Shown piece by piece: positions 8,123-16,760 of a stretch of 64,000 bases of DNA (positions are counted from its first letter, which is position 1; every line of letters starts with the position of its first letter). The notes beneath the pieces were generated by a model, which saw nothing but the letters and a program-made list of their open reading frames with translations, was not told where the DNA came from and did not search any database. The translations under genes and the position numbers were made by a program. Source of the stretch: Candidatus Aminicenantes bacterium UBA2199 (GTDB lineage Bacteria; Acidobacteriota; Aminicenantia; UBA2199); the NCBI GenBank assembly GCA_002327965.1, contig DCVB01000095.1, positions 1 to 64,000 of the forward strand, read 5' to 3'.

Positions 8123-9460
8123 ATGGCAGCAGGCACATACGAGATCATTTCCCGCAAGCGCGACGGGCAGGAGTTGAGCCGGGAGGAGATCGCCTATTTC
8201 ATCGAAGGCTACGTGAGCGGCGACATCCCCGACTACCAGGCTGCCGCCTGGCTGATGGCCGTCTATATCCGCGGCCTGAGCGATCGCGAGCTGGCCGACC
8301 TGACGGAAATCATGCTGGCCTCGGGCGACCGCATTCCCCTGGACACTGTCGAGGGCAGGAAGATCGACAAGCACAGCACCGGCGGCGTCGGCGACAAGGT
8401 CAGCTTCGTCGTGGCGCCGCTGCTGGCCGCCTGCGGCGTGCGCGTGCCCATGCTCTCGGGCCGCGGCCTGGGCCATACCGGCGGCACGCTGGACAAGCTG
8501 GAGTCCATCCCGGGCATGAACGTCTTCCTGAGCGGCGCTGAGTTCCGCCGGGTCCTGGCCGACACCGGCATGGTCATCTGCGGCCAGACCGACACCATCG
8601 TGCCGGCCGACAAGAAGCTCTACGCCCTGCGCGACGCCACCGCCACCGTCAGCTCCATCCCGCTGATCGCCTCCTCGATCATGAGCAAGAAGCTGGCCCT
8701 GGGCTCCGACGGCATCGTGCTGGACGTCAAGACCGGCAGCGGCGCTTTCATGAAGGACGAGCAGGATTCGATCCGCCTGTGCCAAACCATGGTCGCCATC
8801 GGCGAAAAGACCGGCCGCCCCACGCTGGGCATCATCTCCAGCATGGACCAGCCGCTGGGCCGCGTCGTGGGCAACAGCCTGGAGATGATCGAGTCCATCG
8901 AGGCCCTCCAGGGCCGGGGCTCGTCCGACGTGATGGAGGTCACCTTCGCCCTCGGCTGGTGCATGCTGCGCGCCGCCGGCATGGAGATGTCCTACGCTCA
9001 GGCCGTCGCCCGCTTCGAGGAAGCCATCGCCTCGGGCCGTGCCCTCGACGTCTTCCGGCGCTTCATCGCCGCCCAGGGCGGGGACGCGCGGGTATGCGAC
9101 GACGCGGCGCTGCTGCCGGCGAGCCGGCACCAGGAGGAACTCCCGGCGCCGGCAACGGGCTTCATCACCGCCATCGACTCGTTCGCGGTCGGCATGGCCG
9201 CCATCGACACCGGCGCCGGCCGCCGCCGCAAGGAGGACGCCGTCGCCCACGGCGCCGGCTTTGTCTTTCATGCCCATGTCGGGGAGCGGGTGGAAAAGGG
9301 GCAGAGCCTGCTGACCATCCATTCCGATCAGGCCGGGTCCATGCCGGCGGTGCGGGAGCGGCTGCTGGCGGCGATCCGCATCGGCTCGGGTCCGGTCGCC
9401 AGGCCGAAGATGGTCCTGCACCTGGCGGACAGGGACGGAATCAAACCCTGGCCCTACTGA
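8123..9460 (+). CDS. pyrimidine-nucleoside (thymidine/uridine) phosphorylase
   Basis: The enzyme splits thymidine, deoxyuridine or uridine with phosphate into base and (deoxy)ribose-1-phosphate. The 445-residue length and the signature KHSTGGVGDKVS (about residues 82-93), SGRGLGHTGGTLDKLE and the Lys-rich loop KTGSGAFMK identify the thymidine phosphorylase / Pdp family. The ATG at 8123 follows AGGAGA by seven nt. It probably forms a two-gene operon with the HAD gene five nt downstream. Whether it is DeoA (thymidine only) or Pdp (broad) cannot be decided by eye. It feeds the DeoC step encoded 5 kb away. Confidence 0.93.
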   Translation: MAAGTYEIISRKRDGQELSREEIAYFIEGYVSGDIPDYQAAAWLMAVYIRGLSDRELADLTEIMLASGDRIPLDTVEGRKIDKHSTGGVGDKVSFVVAPLLAACGVRVPMLSGRGLGHTGGTLDKLESIPGMNVFLSGAEFRRVLADTGMVICGQTDTIVPADKKLYALRDATATVSSIPLIASSIMSKKLALGSDGIVLDVKTGSGAFMKDEQDSIRLCQTMVAIGEKTGRPTLGIISSMDQPLGRVVGNSLEMIESIEALQGRGSSDVMEVTFALGWCMLRAAGMEMSYAQAVARFEEAIASGRALDVFRRFIAAQGGDARVCDDAALLPASRHQEELPAPATGFITAIDSFAVGMAAIDTGAGRRRKEDAVAHGAGFVFHAHVGERVEKGQSLLTIHSDQAGSMPAVRERLLAAIRIGSGPVARPKMVLHLADRDGIKPWPY

Positions 9461-9465
9461 ACACC

Positions 9466-10167
9466 ATGGCAAAAGAATATAAAAGCGTTTTTTTTGACGC
9501 CGACGATACGCTGTTCGATTATCCGCAGGCCGAACGCGCCGCCCTGCTGGCCTGCCATTGGCAGTTCGCGGTACCGGCCGGAGAGGAGGAATTCATCGCC
9601 GCCTACCGCCGCCACAACCGCGACGTCTGGCAGATGTTCGAGCGTGGCCAGATCGATCAGGCATCGCTGCGCATCGAGCGCTTCCGCCGCCTGGCCGTTG
9701 AGCTCGGACTGACCGCACTGCCCCTGGAGCGGGCCAGCGCATTCTACCTGGAGGAACTCTCGGGGCAATCGCTGCTGCTGCCCGGGGCGCTGGAATTGGT
9801 GAAAAACCTGGCCCGGGCCTGTCCGCTGGCCCTGATCACCAACGGCATCGCCGCGGTGCAGAACCGGCGCTTCGCCGCTTCGCCCATCACCCCGTATTTC
9901 CAGAGCATCGTCATCTCGGAGGCGGTGGGCATCGCCAAGCCCGACCCGCGCATCTTTGCCCCGGCGCTGGAAAGGATCGGCGTGGATGCCGGTTCCGTCC
10001 TCTACGTCGGCGACAGCGTCAGCTCGGACATGGCCGCGGCGCGCAACGCCGGCATGGACTTTTGCTGGGTCAACCCCGGGGGCCTTCCCGTTCCCGATGG
10101 GTTCGCGCCTGTTTTCGTTATCACCTCGCTAGAAGAGTTTCCGTTGGAAGCAGTAGCCAGTGATTAG
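9466..10167 (+). CDS. yjjG: YjjG-like HAD-family nucleotidase
   Basis: The protein has 233 residues and the HAD motifs in order: FFDADDTLF (motif I, the nucleophile Asp), LITNG (motif II), KPDPRIF with the motif III lysine, and VGDSVSSDM (motif IV). Its pattern follows E. coli YjjG, a dUMP/dTMP/UMP 5'-nucleotidase active on non-canonical pyrimidine nucleotides. The start ATG at 9466 lies five nt after the phosphorylase stop, so the pair is co-transcribed. This makes a pyrimidine nucleotide-to-base route likely. The symbol is assigned by similarity of motif pattern; related HAD hydrolases with other substrates cannot be excluded. Confidence 0.75.
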   Translation: MAKEYKSVFFDADDTLFDYPQAERAALLACHWQFAVPAGEEEFIAAYRRHNRDVWQMFERGQIDQASLRIERFRRLAVELGLTALPLERASAFYLEELSGQSLLLPGALELVKNLARACPLALITNGIAAVQNRRFAASPITPYFQSIVISEAVGIAKPDPRIFAPALERIGVDAGSVLYVGDSVSSDMAAARNAGMDFCWVNPGGLPVPDGFAPVFVITSLEEFPLEAVASD

Positions 10168-10300
10168 TGATCAGTGAATAGTGAAAAGTGAGAAGTGAAG
10201 CAATACGGTTTTGCATGAACATGTATCGTCCCCAGCTTCTTCGCGATCGGCTCTTGCCCGTCCATCCGTCTCTTTTACTTCTCACGCTCTTCTGACTCTT
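10160..10300. repeat. short-period inverted repeat block between convergent genes
   Basis: Variants of GTGAWNA with a 7-nt period run through 10157-10199 and are answered by a CT-rich inverse tract at 10270-10305. The right arm reaches into the last codons of the S9 peptidase gene. A transcript from either side could fold here, so it may act as a bidirectional terminator. Confidence 0.6.
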
Positions 10301-12386
10301 TCACTCCTTCCTCAAAGGCCGTATTGCGGATCATCTTCTCGGTGTCATAGGGGGCCGGGCCGCCACCCAGGAAGCGCTGGAACCACTCGAGGTGGGCGTT
10401 GTAGTAGACCGGCATCGACTTCAGGTTGTCGGGCCAGTGGCCGTCGTTCTTGAAGACGATCAGGCGCGAGGGGACTCCCTGCGACTGCAGGTCGGTGAAG
10501 AAGTGCAGGCTCTGGGTGTAGGGGACGCGGTAATCGCGCTCGCCGGTGATCACCAGGCAGGGGGTCTTGTATTTCGCCGCCCGCGAGGAGGGGTTCATGC
10601 GCTCGTACCCACCGGCGTTGGCCCAGGGCGTGCCGCCCAGGTCCCATTGCGGGAACCAGAGTTCCTCGGTGGCCCCGTGCATCGAGCGCAGGTCGTATAC
10701 TCCCATCATCGCCGCCAGCGCCTTGAAGCGGGTCGGCTGCCCCTCCAGCCACATCATGGCGTAGCCGCCCCAGGACCATCCCATGGCCCCCATGCGCCCG
10801 GCGTCGACGTAGGGCAGTCCGGCCAGGTGGTCGGCCACCTTCAGCACGTCATCCATCACCTTGCCGTTCCAGTCCCCGGAGATGGCGGCGGTGAATTCCT
10901 GCCCGAAGCCGGTCGAACCGTGGGGGTTGGGGAAGGCCACGATGTAGCCGGCGCCCGGGTAGACCTGCCAGTCACCGCGGAAGCTGTCGGCCCACATCGA
11001 CTGCGGCCCGCCGTGGACATTGAGGATCAGCGGGTATTTCCTGGTTGGGTCGAACCCGTGGGGCTTGACGATGAACACCTGGATGTCACGGTCCCCGGCG
11101 CCCTTGACCCGGATCTCCTCGGCGGGACGGATATCGACCTCGCCCGCCAGCGCCTGGTTGAAGGTGGTCAGGCGGCGGGGCGTCCCGCCGTCGAAGCGCG
11201 CCGTCCAGAGCTCGACCGGCTCGCCCACGGCCGAGCGGGCATAAACGACGCCGCGGCCGTCGGGCATGGGCACGAAGTCGCGGATGGTCCTGCTGCTCAG
11301 CACCTTGGCGATCCTTCCCGAGGCGATCTCGACCCGGTAGAGCGGATAGTGCCCCTGCTCCTGGACCAGGAAGAGGAGCGAGCGGGAATCGGGAGCCCAG
11401 CGGAACGTCTCCACCCAGTTGTCGATTGCCGCGGTCAGGACGCGGGACGTCTTCCTGGCCCGGTCATACAGGGCGAGGCGGAAGCAGTCGGCCTCGTAGC
11501 CGGGGGTCGCCTGGGTGCGGTAGGCGATCCAGCGGCCGTCGGGAGAATACAGTGGATCGCCGTCGAAGCCCCGGTTGCCGGCGGTGAGCGAACGGGACTC
11601 TCCCTTGCCGTCGGCGGCGAGGAGCAGCAGGTCGCTGTTGGTCGAGATCTCGGGACGGGCGTCGGGATTGTGCACCACGCAGATCTCGCGGCCGTCGGGT
11701 GAGACGTCGAAACCCCGGCCGTTTCCGTGGTTGTAGGTCGGGAAATCGGCCGGACCGCCGGTGAGCATGGTGACCTTGCCCGTCTCCAGGTCGCAGCGGA
11801 AGAGATGGCTGTATTGGAACTCCCGGTACGAGACCCAGTGGCGGTAGAGGAGCGAATCGGCCAGGTGGGCCTGGACCGGGCCCGAGGCCAGCCTGTCGGC
11901 CTGCTGCTTGTGGCAGGCGCCATCCGCCCCGCATTCGGGGTAGACCGAGGCGGCAAAGACAATGGCCTTGCCACCGGGGAAGGGCAGCGGGGTGGAAACG
12001 CCGGCAGCGAAGTCGGTGACTTTCCTGGCCTCGCCGCCATCGATGGGCAGCGCGTAGAGCTGGGGCGAGCCGCCGCGGCTCGACACGAAATAAAGCGTCC
12101 GGCCGTCGGGCGACCAGACAGCCGAGTTCTCCGAGCCCTTTTCGTAAGTCAGCTGCCGTACCGTCCCGGCAGGCCAGCGGATCTCGTACAGGTCGGTGTT
12201 CCGCTCCGCTTGCTTCAGGTCGGTCGACGACACCTCGAACACCAGCCGGTCGCCGGACGGGGAAAGGGCCAGACCCGACACTCCCTTCAGCCTATAAAGG
12301 TCATCGATGGTGAATGGCCTCTTGGCAGCGGCCAGCGGCGCCACAGCCAGGATGACGGCCAAAACGAAAAGCATTGTTTTTTTCAT
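10275..12386 (-). CDS. secreted S9 family peptidase (prolyl oligopeptidase / acylaminoacyl-peptidase type)
   Basis: The 703-residue enzyme begins with a clear signal peptide ending in PLAAA. Residues of about 25-430 form a beta-propeller with repeated blades such as SPDGRTLYFVS and SPDGREICVV. The C-terminal alpha/beta-hydrolase domain carries the catalytic serine in GWSWGGYAM (near residue 540), the aspartate in GERDYRVPY (near 617) and the histidine in NDGHWPDN (near 649). It should cleave short peptides in the periplasm. The ATG at 12386 follows AGGAGG by eight nt. It stands alone, with an extended -10 promoter and a leader hairpin upstream. The C-terminal tail ends inside a repeat block. 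Confidence 0.93.
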   Translation of the reverse strand: MKKTMLFVLAVILAVAPLAAAKRPFTIDDLYRLKGVSGLALSPSGDRLVFEVSSTDLKQAERNTDLYEIRWPAGTVRQLTYEKGSENSAVWSPDGRTLYFVSSRGGSPQLYALPIDGGEARKVTDFAAGVSTPLPFPGGKAIVFAASVYPECGADGACHKQQADRLASGPVQAHLADSLLYRHWVSYREFQYSHLFRCDLETGKVTMLTGGPADFPTYNHGNGRGFDVSPDGREICVVHNPDARPEISTNSDLLLLAADGKGESRSLTAGNRGFDGDPLYSPDGRWIAYRTQATPGYEADCFRLALYDRARKTSRVLTAAIDNWVETFRWAPDSRSLLFLVQEQGHYPLYRVEIASGRIAKVLSSRTIRDFVPMPDGRGVVYARSAVGEPVELWTARFDGGTPRRLTTFNQALAGEVDIRPAEEIRVKGAGDRDIQVFIVKPHGFDPTRKYPLILNVHGGPQSMWADSFRGDWQVYPGAGYIVAFPNPHGSTGFGQEFTAAISGDWNGKVMDDVLKVADHLAGLPYVDAGRMGAMGWSWGGYAMMWLEGQPTRFKALAAMMGVYDLRSMHGATEELWFPQWDLGGTPWANAGGYERMNPSSRAAKYKTPCLVITGERDYRVPYTQSLHFFTDLQSQGVPSRLIVFKNDGHWPDNLKSMPVYYNAHLEWFQRFLGGGPAPYDTEKMIRNTAFEEGVKESEEREK

Positions 12387-12409
12387 CGGTGGATTCCTCC
12401 TCTAAATTC

Positions 12410-12440
12410 GCGGGGTCTCCCCGCCAGGGGCATCATACCA
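12410..12440 (-). promoter_or_regulatory. extended -10 promoter and leader hairpin of the S9 peptidase
   Basis: TGG-TATGAT (minus strand, 12432-12440) is an extended -10 box. Just downstream in the leader, GCGGGG-TCT-CCCCGC (12410-12424) forms a perfect six-pair hairpin before the AGGAGG site. Confidence 0.5.
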
Positions 12441-12467
12441 CAATCGCGCCGGAGCCGGGACGCAGGA

Positions 12468-12580
12468 AAAAAGTGAAAAGTGAAAAGTGAAGAGAAAAAA
12501 GGACTAGCCGCGAGACGAACAAGAGTACGTCAATACTCTCGATTCACTTTTCACTAATCACTATTCACTTTTCACTGAGC
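12468..12580. repeat. GTGAAAA-type inverted repeat block
   Basis: Three GTGAAAA-like units (12472-12491) face a longer inverse tract TTCACTTTTCACT plus variants (12542-12577). The arms pair over about 20 nt and enclose a 50-nt loop. The block separates the S9 peptidase and nupC operons, which run in the same direction. Confidence 0.75.
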
Positions 12581-12585
12581 CGGCG

Positions 12586-13935
12586 CTAGCCCAGCAATAT
12601 GCCGGCCAGGGTGGCGGTCATCAAGGTGGCCAGGGTGCCGCCCAGGACCGCTTTCAGCCCCAGCGCCGCGATGTCCTTCCTGCGGTGCGGCGCCATGGGG
12701 GCGATGCCGCCGATCTGGATGGCGATCGAGGAAAAGTTGGCGAAGCCGCACATGGCATAGGTGGCCATGGTGACGGCCTTGGGGCTCAGGGCGCCCTGGC
12801 GGATCAGGCCGACCAGGTCGATGTAGCCGACGAACTCGTTGAGCACCACCTTGGTGCCCAGCAGGCTGCCGAAATGGAAGGCATCGGCCGCGGGCACGCC
12901 GATGCCGACGGCCAGGTAGCGCAGCACCACGCCGAAAACGAGCTGCAGCGACAGGGGCATGCCGAAATGGGCCCGCAGGTAGGCGTTGATGCCCAGCAGG
13001 TCGCCCAACCCGGTGAAGAGGTAGTTGATCAGGGCGATGCCGGCGATGAAGGCGATGAGCATGGCGCCGACATTCAGCGCCAGCTGCATGCCGTCGCCGG
13101 CGCCGGTGGCCGCCGCCTCGATGACGTTGTCGGCGTTCTTCTCCACCTTCAGGTTGACCTTGCCCTTGGTCGCCGGCGTGCCGGTTTCCGGGAAGAGAAC
13201 CTTGGAGATGACCAGCCCGGCCGGCGCCGCCATGACGCTGGCGGCCAGCAGCTGCACGGCGAAGCGCAGCTGCGCCTCGGCCAGGGGGATGTTCTGCACC
13301 TCGGCCAGGGCCTGGCCGAGCATCTGGATGTAGGCGGCCATCACGCCGCCGGCGATGGTGGCCATGCCGCCGACCATGACGGTCAGGATCTCGGAATTGG
13401 TCATGTTGCCGATATAGGGCTTGATCAGCAGCGGCGCCTCGGTCTGGCCCACGAAGATGTTGGCCGTGTTGGAGAGCGACTCGGCCCCCGAGGTGCCCAG
13501 GAGCTTGGCCATGAGCCAGGCCATGCCCCTGACCACCGCCTGCAGGATGCCGAGGTAATAGAGGACCGAGGTCAGGGTGGCCACGAAGACGATCGTCGGC
13601 AGCACCTGGAAGGCGAAGTAGACGCCCAGGCTGTCCGGCCCCGAGTTGGCCGCCAGGCGGCCGAAGACGAAGCGCGAGCCCTCGGTGGTGAAGCCGAGCA
13701 GGCTGACCACGGCGCCGCCCAGCCAGGAGATGGCCGTCTTGGGCCAGCCCAGCGGCGCGAACCAGGAACGCAGCGTGTCGGCATAGAGGATGAAGACGGC
13801 GAACACCAGCTGGATGAGGATGCCCTTGAGAACCAGCGGCCAGTTGACGCGCCGGCGATTGTTGGAGAACAGCAGGGCGATGCCGATGATCAGGAACAGG
13901 CCCAGAACGCCGCGCAGGAGCGAGATCAGGTTCAT
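12586..13935 (-). CDS. nupC: concentrative nucleoside transporter (NupC/CNT family)
   Basis: This 449-residue inner-membrane protein imports nucleosides with a proton or sodium gradient. It has the CNT pattern of about ten hydrophobic segments, the family core GQTEAPLLIKPYI and the later GFANFSSIAIQIGG, and a short loop with KVVLNEFVGYI. The ATG at 13935 is preceded by a weak AGGTG. It is monocistronic, with its own promoter, next to the adenosine deaminase operon, so it likely supplies that pathway. Ion specificity cannot be read reliably from the sequence by eye. Confidence 0.93.
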   Translation of the reverse strand: MNLISLLRGVLGLFLIIGIALLFSNNRRRVNWPLVLKGILIQLVFAVFILYADTLRSWFAPLGWPKTAISWLGGAVVSLLGFTTEGSRFVFGRLAANSGPDSLGVYFAFQVLPTIVFVATLTSVLYYLGILQAVVRGMAWLMAKLLGTSGAESLSNTANIFVGQTEAPLLIKPYIGNMTNSEILTVMVGGMATIAGGVMAAYIQMLGQALAEVQNIPLAEAQLRFAVQLLAASVMAAPAGLVISKVLFPETGTPATKGKVNLKVEKNADNVIEAAATGAGDGMQLALNVGAMLIAFIAGIALINYLFTGLGDLLGINAYLRAHFGMPLSLQLVFGVVLRYLAVGIGVPAADAFHFGSLLGTKVVLNEFVGYIDLVGLIRQGALSPKAVTMATYAMCGFANFSSIAIQIGGIAPMAPHRRKDIAALGLKAVLGGTLATLMTATLAGILLG

Positions 13936-13970
13936 GATGCACCTATGGCTCGGTACGGATTTAAAAAATC

Positions 13971-13999
13971 ATAGTAGCCGCAGGGGCTCGCAAAGTCAA
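13971..13999 (-). promoter_or_regulatory. sigma70-type promoter of nupC
   Basis: On the minus strand TTGACT (13994-13999), a 17-nt spacer and TACTAT (13971-13976) give a good vegetative promoter about 35 nt upstream of the ATG. Confidence 0.6.
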
Positions 14000-14002
14000 G
14001 AA

Positions 14003-14161
14003 GGAGGTTCGACGTTCGGCGTTGAAAAGCACTGTTGAAGCGTTGACGAGTTGAAGGGTTGAAGCGTTAAGGCATTGCATTTGAAGAATGTTTTTTTTCG
14101 AACTCATTAACGCTTGAACTCTTTAACCCTTGAACTAGTGCTGAAAGACTTGAACGTCGAA
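14003..14161. repeat. GTTGAAGC-type (8-nt period) inverted repeat block
   Basis: A GTTCGACG/GTTGAARG tract (14007-14078) has an 8-nt period in its core and faces an inverse tract (TTAACGC, TTGAACTC, TTTAACCC, TTGAAC) at 14108-14155. The arms nearly abut the stop of the adenosine deaminase gene. Confidence 0.75.
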
Positions 14162-15370
14162 CTACTGGAATTGCTTTTCGATCTTTTCGTAATACTCGAT
14201 GATCTGGTGCACGTACTCGCGCTTCTTGATGTAGCTGCCGGGGAAGAAACTGCGCTTGAAGCCGTAGATGACGAAGTTCTTCAATTCCTTGGGGGTGATA
14301 TGGAAGGCCTGGACCGCCTTCTGGATCTCATTGCTCACCGTGGTCTGGGAGACGGTGCGGTTGTCGGTGCAGAAAGTGGCCGACAGCTTGGCCTTGCGCA
14401 TGTGGCGGAAGGAGTGGCGCGCCAGATCGCGGATGGCCGGAATGGTCTGCAGGTTCGAGGTCAGGCAGACCTCGATGGTGATGCGCCGGTCGGCAATGAA
14501 CTGCACCAGGTTGTCGATGTAGGCCTTCTTGTCCTTGATGTCGGGGCTCTTGATCATGTGCGGGTCGAACAGGTAGACGGCATGGCCCAGGCGGTCGGCG
14601 TGCAGGTCGGTGATGGCCTGGAAAATGCTTTCCGGGCCGTAGGCCTCGCCGGCATGGACGGTCTTCTTGAGGAAGTGCTTGTGGGCCAGGGCGTAGGCCG
14701 CGGCATGGTCGCCGGCCGGGTAGCCCGCCTCGGCGCCGGCCAGATCGAAGCCGACGATGGGCAGGCCCAGGCGGTTGCGCGCCTCGACCGCCGCGCGCAC
14801 CAGCTCCTGGGAAGCCAGTCCGAATACCCACTTGCGCTCGGAATGGGCGTGCACGTCGAGCAGGCTGTCGAAATAATTCGAGAAACCCTTGCCGAACATG
14901 CGCATGGCGCAGGCGATGATGCCGTATTCGAAGGGCGGCTCGTTGCCGCGCTTCACTTCCGGTCGGGCGTTGAACTCGTCCTTGGCCCGGGCCAGGCCGC
15001 GGTCCAGCGCCGCCATGACGTCAATGCTGGTCATGCGGGCGTTCTGGTGCAGCTGCGGCGCGAAGCGCACTTCGATGTAGCGCACCCCCTCGCGCTGGTT
15101 GTCCACGGCCAGCTCGTAGCCCACTCGTGCCAGCGCCTCCGGCGTCTGCATGACGGCCGTGGTGTAGGCAAAACCCTGCAAATACTCGGGCAGGTCGGCG
15201 TAAGCGTTCTTGAACACCAGGCGGCGCAACCCGGCCTCGTCCCAGGCCGGAAGCTCGACGCCCTGCTCGCGGGCCAGCTCGACCAGGGTCGAGAGGCGCA
15301 GCGAGCCGTCCAGGTGCAAATGCAGGTCGGTCTTGGGGATCCTCTCGATGAATTCCCTGCTGATCTTCAT
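14162..15370 (-). CDS. add: adenosine deaminase family protein
   Basis: Adenosine deaminase hydrolyses (deoxy)adenosine to (deoxy)inosine with a single zinc ion. Metal and substrate motifs are present: TDLHLHLDGS near the N-terminus, FDLAGAEAGYP, HAGEAYGP with the catalytic glutamate, and ATFCTDNRTVS. The last motif has TDN where the classical enzyme has TDD; I recall TDNR in some bacterial adenosine deaminases. At 402 residues it is 50-60 longer than the common bacterial enzyme; the excess includes a His/Lys-rich tail. It follows the phosphoribosyltransferase gene by one nt and is last in the udk-PRT-add operon. Confidence 0.88.
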   Translation of the reverse strand: MKISREFIERIPKTDLHLHLDGSLRLSTLVELAREQGVELPAWDEAGLRRLVFKNAYADLPEYLQGFAYTTAVMQTPEALARVGYELAVDNQREGVRYIEVRFAPQLHQNARMTSIDVMAALDRGLARAKDEFNARPEVKRGNEPPFEYGIIACAMRMFGKGFSNYFDSLLDVHAHSERKWVFGLASQELVRAAVEARNRLGLPIVGFDLAGAEAGYPAGDHAAAYALAHKHFLKKTVHAGEAYGPESIFQAITDLHADRLGHAVYLFDPHMIKSPDIKDKKAYIDNLVQFIADRRITIEVCLTSNLQTIPAIRDLARHSFRHMRKAKLSATFCTDNRTVSQTTVSNEIQKAVQAFHITPKELKNFVIYGFKRSFFPGSYIKKREYVHQIIEYYEKIEKQFQ

Positions 15371-15371
15371 G

Positions 15372-15932
15372 CTATTTCTCCTTTTCCAGGCTGCGCGCCA
15401 CCTCGGGCTTGAAGCGGGCGATCTCGCCGGGCTCGAGGCCGTTCAGCTCGTGGGGGAAGACCAGCCACTTGTCGGTCTCATGCACGTAGAAGTCGGGCCG
15501 GCGGTCGGTGCGGTTGTTTCCGGGCTTGAAAAAGACGGTGGCCACGCGGATGTCGTGCGGCGCGTTGCGCCGCGAGCGCTCGTGCAGCGATTGGATGATG
15601 GCCTGGATGCTCAGGCCCGTGTCATACACGTCGTCGACGATCAACAGGCGGTGCTCGGCGCCGGCGTTGTCCACGATGTAGCCCAGGCCGTGGATGCGGA
15701 TCTGCTTGCCGCGCCGCTCGATGCCCTCGTAGGACGAGGTGCGGATGGCGATGTGGTCGCTGGGCACGCCGTTGTGCTCCAGCAGCTCCTGCACGGCGAT
15801 GCCCACCGGCGTGCCGCCGCGCCAGACGCCGACGATGAAGTCGGGCCGGAAGCCGCTCTCCAGCACACGCCGCCCCAGGCGGAACGAATCCTCCAGCAGC
15901 TCCTGGGCGCTGATGAATCTTTTTTCGGCCAT
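15372..15932 (-). CDS. purine-type phosphoribosyltransferase
   Basis: The 186-residue protein is a type I phosphoribosyltransferase. The PRPP loop is LLIVDDVYDTGLS, and a preceding WRGGTPVGIAV element binds pyrophosphate. Such enzymes convert a free base plus PRPP to the nucleotide. Placed between uridine kinase and adenosine deaminase, a hypoxanthine or xanthine substrate is the natural guess, but the base-contacting region is not close to any hypoxanthine enzyme I can recall. The ATG at 15932 follows AGGAGAGGA. The stop is one nt from the add start. Confidence 0.8.
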   Translation of the reverse strand: MAEKRFISAQELLEDSFRLGRRVLESGFRPDFIVGVWRGGTPVGIAVQELLEHNGVPSDHIAIRTSSYEGIERRGKQIRIHGLGYIVDNAGAEHRLLIVDDVYDTGLSIQAIIQSLHERSRRNAPHDIRVATVFFKPGNNRTDRRPDFYVHETDKWLVFPHELNGLEPGEIARFKPEVARSLEKEK

Positions 15933-15951
15933 GTGTCCGTCCTCTCCTTTC

Positions 15952-16599
15952 TCAGCGTTCCTTGCTGCCGCCGCCGCGCAGGCGCTGGCGGATCATGGTC
16001 ACGACCATGGCGGTCGAGACCGGGTTGTGCCCCTCGGGGATGATGATGTCGGCGTACTTGCGGCTGGGCTCGACGAAAGCCTCGTGCATCGGGCGCACCG
16101 TCCCCAGGTACTGGCCGATCACCGAGTCCATGCTGCGCCGGCGCTCCAGGATATCGCGCTTCAGCCGGCGGATGAAGCGCAGGTCGGCGGCGGTGTCGAC
16201 GAAGATCTTGACGTCCATCAGCTCGCGCAGCGCCCGCTCGCAGAAGATCAGGATGCCCTCGATGACGATCACCTTGGCCGGCTTCTTGACGATGCCCTTC
16301 TTCAGCCGCGCGTGGGTGGAAAAGTCGTAGACCGGCATCTCGATCATCCGGCCGGCGATCAGTTCGCGCAGGTGGCGCACCATCAGGTCGGTCTCCAGGG
16401 CGTCGGGATGGTCGAAATTGATGCGGGCGCGCTCCGCCAGCGGCAAATGGCTGGCATCCCGGTAATAGGCGTCGTGCTGGATCATCACCATCTGCGGGTG
16501 GTTGATGCTCGCGATGCTCGCCATGATGGCGTTGGCGATGGTGGTTTTGCCCGAGGCCGTGCCGCCGGCCACCCCGATGATCAAGGGCTTTCTCTTCAT
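15952..16599 (-). CDS. udk: uridine kinase
   Basis: The 215-residue enzyme phosphorylates uridine and cytidine with ATP or GTP. The P-loop GVAGGTASGKTTIA is at the N-terminus, followed by the substrate region HDAYYRD and NFDHPDALETD, and VIVIEGILIF before the lid. The ATG at 16599 gives a normal N-terminus; an in-frame ATG six codons earlier adds residues not seen in the family. No ribosome-binding site precedes it, and a -10 box ends six nt upstream, so the message is probably leaderless. It heads the operon with the phosphoribosyltransferase and add, 19 nt apart. A second, TGS-fused uridine-kinase homologue lies at 27.6 kb. Confidence 0.92.
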   Translation of the reverse strand: MKRKPLIIGVAGGTASGKTTIANAIMASIASINHPQMVMIQHDAYYRDASHLPLAERARINFDHPDALETDLMVRHLRELIAGRMIEMPVYDFSTHARLKKGIVKKPAKVIVIEGILIFCERALRELMDVKIFVDTAADLRFIRRLKRDILERRRSMDSVIGQYLGTVRPMHEAFVEPSRKYADIIIPEGHNPVSTAMVVTMIRQRLRGGGSKER

Positions 16600-16605
16600 C
16601 GGCCC

Positions 16606-16634
16606 ATGGTAGCACATGCTTGAACGCGAGTCAA
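16606..16634 (-). promoter_or_regulatory. leaderless-type promoter of udk
   Basis: On the minus strand TTGACT (16629-16634), 17 nt and TACCAT (16606-16611, with TGC before it) stand six nt from the ATG. Transcription would start at or next to the start codon. Confidence 0.55.
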
Positions 16635-16689
16635 AACGGCTTTTTTGCCCCGCGCGGCCAGGTTATTTTATTTTTATCCGCGGGGGGGA

Positions 16690-16717
16690 TTGATTTTTCA
16701 TTTTTTTGGATTAAGAT
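16690..16717 (+). promoter_or_regulatory. probable promoter of the TonB-dependent receptor
   Basis: TTGATT (16690-16695), a 16-nt AT-rich spacer and TAAGAT (16712-16717) precede the receptor gene by about 45 nt. It is divergent from the udk promoter. Confidence 0.4.
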
Positions 16718-16760
16718 ATGCTTCATGTCAGAGCAACAAATTAAAAGGAGGAGTATATTC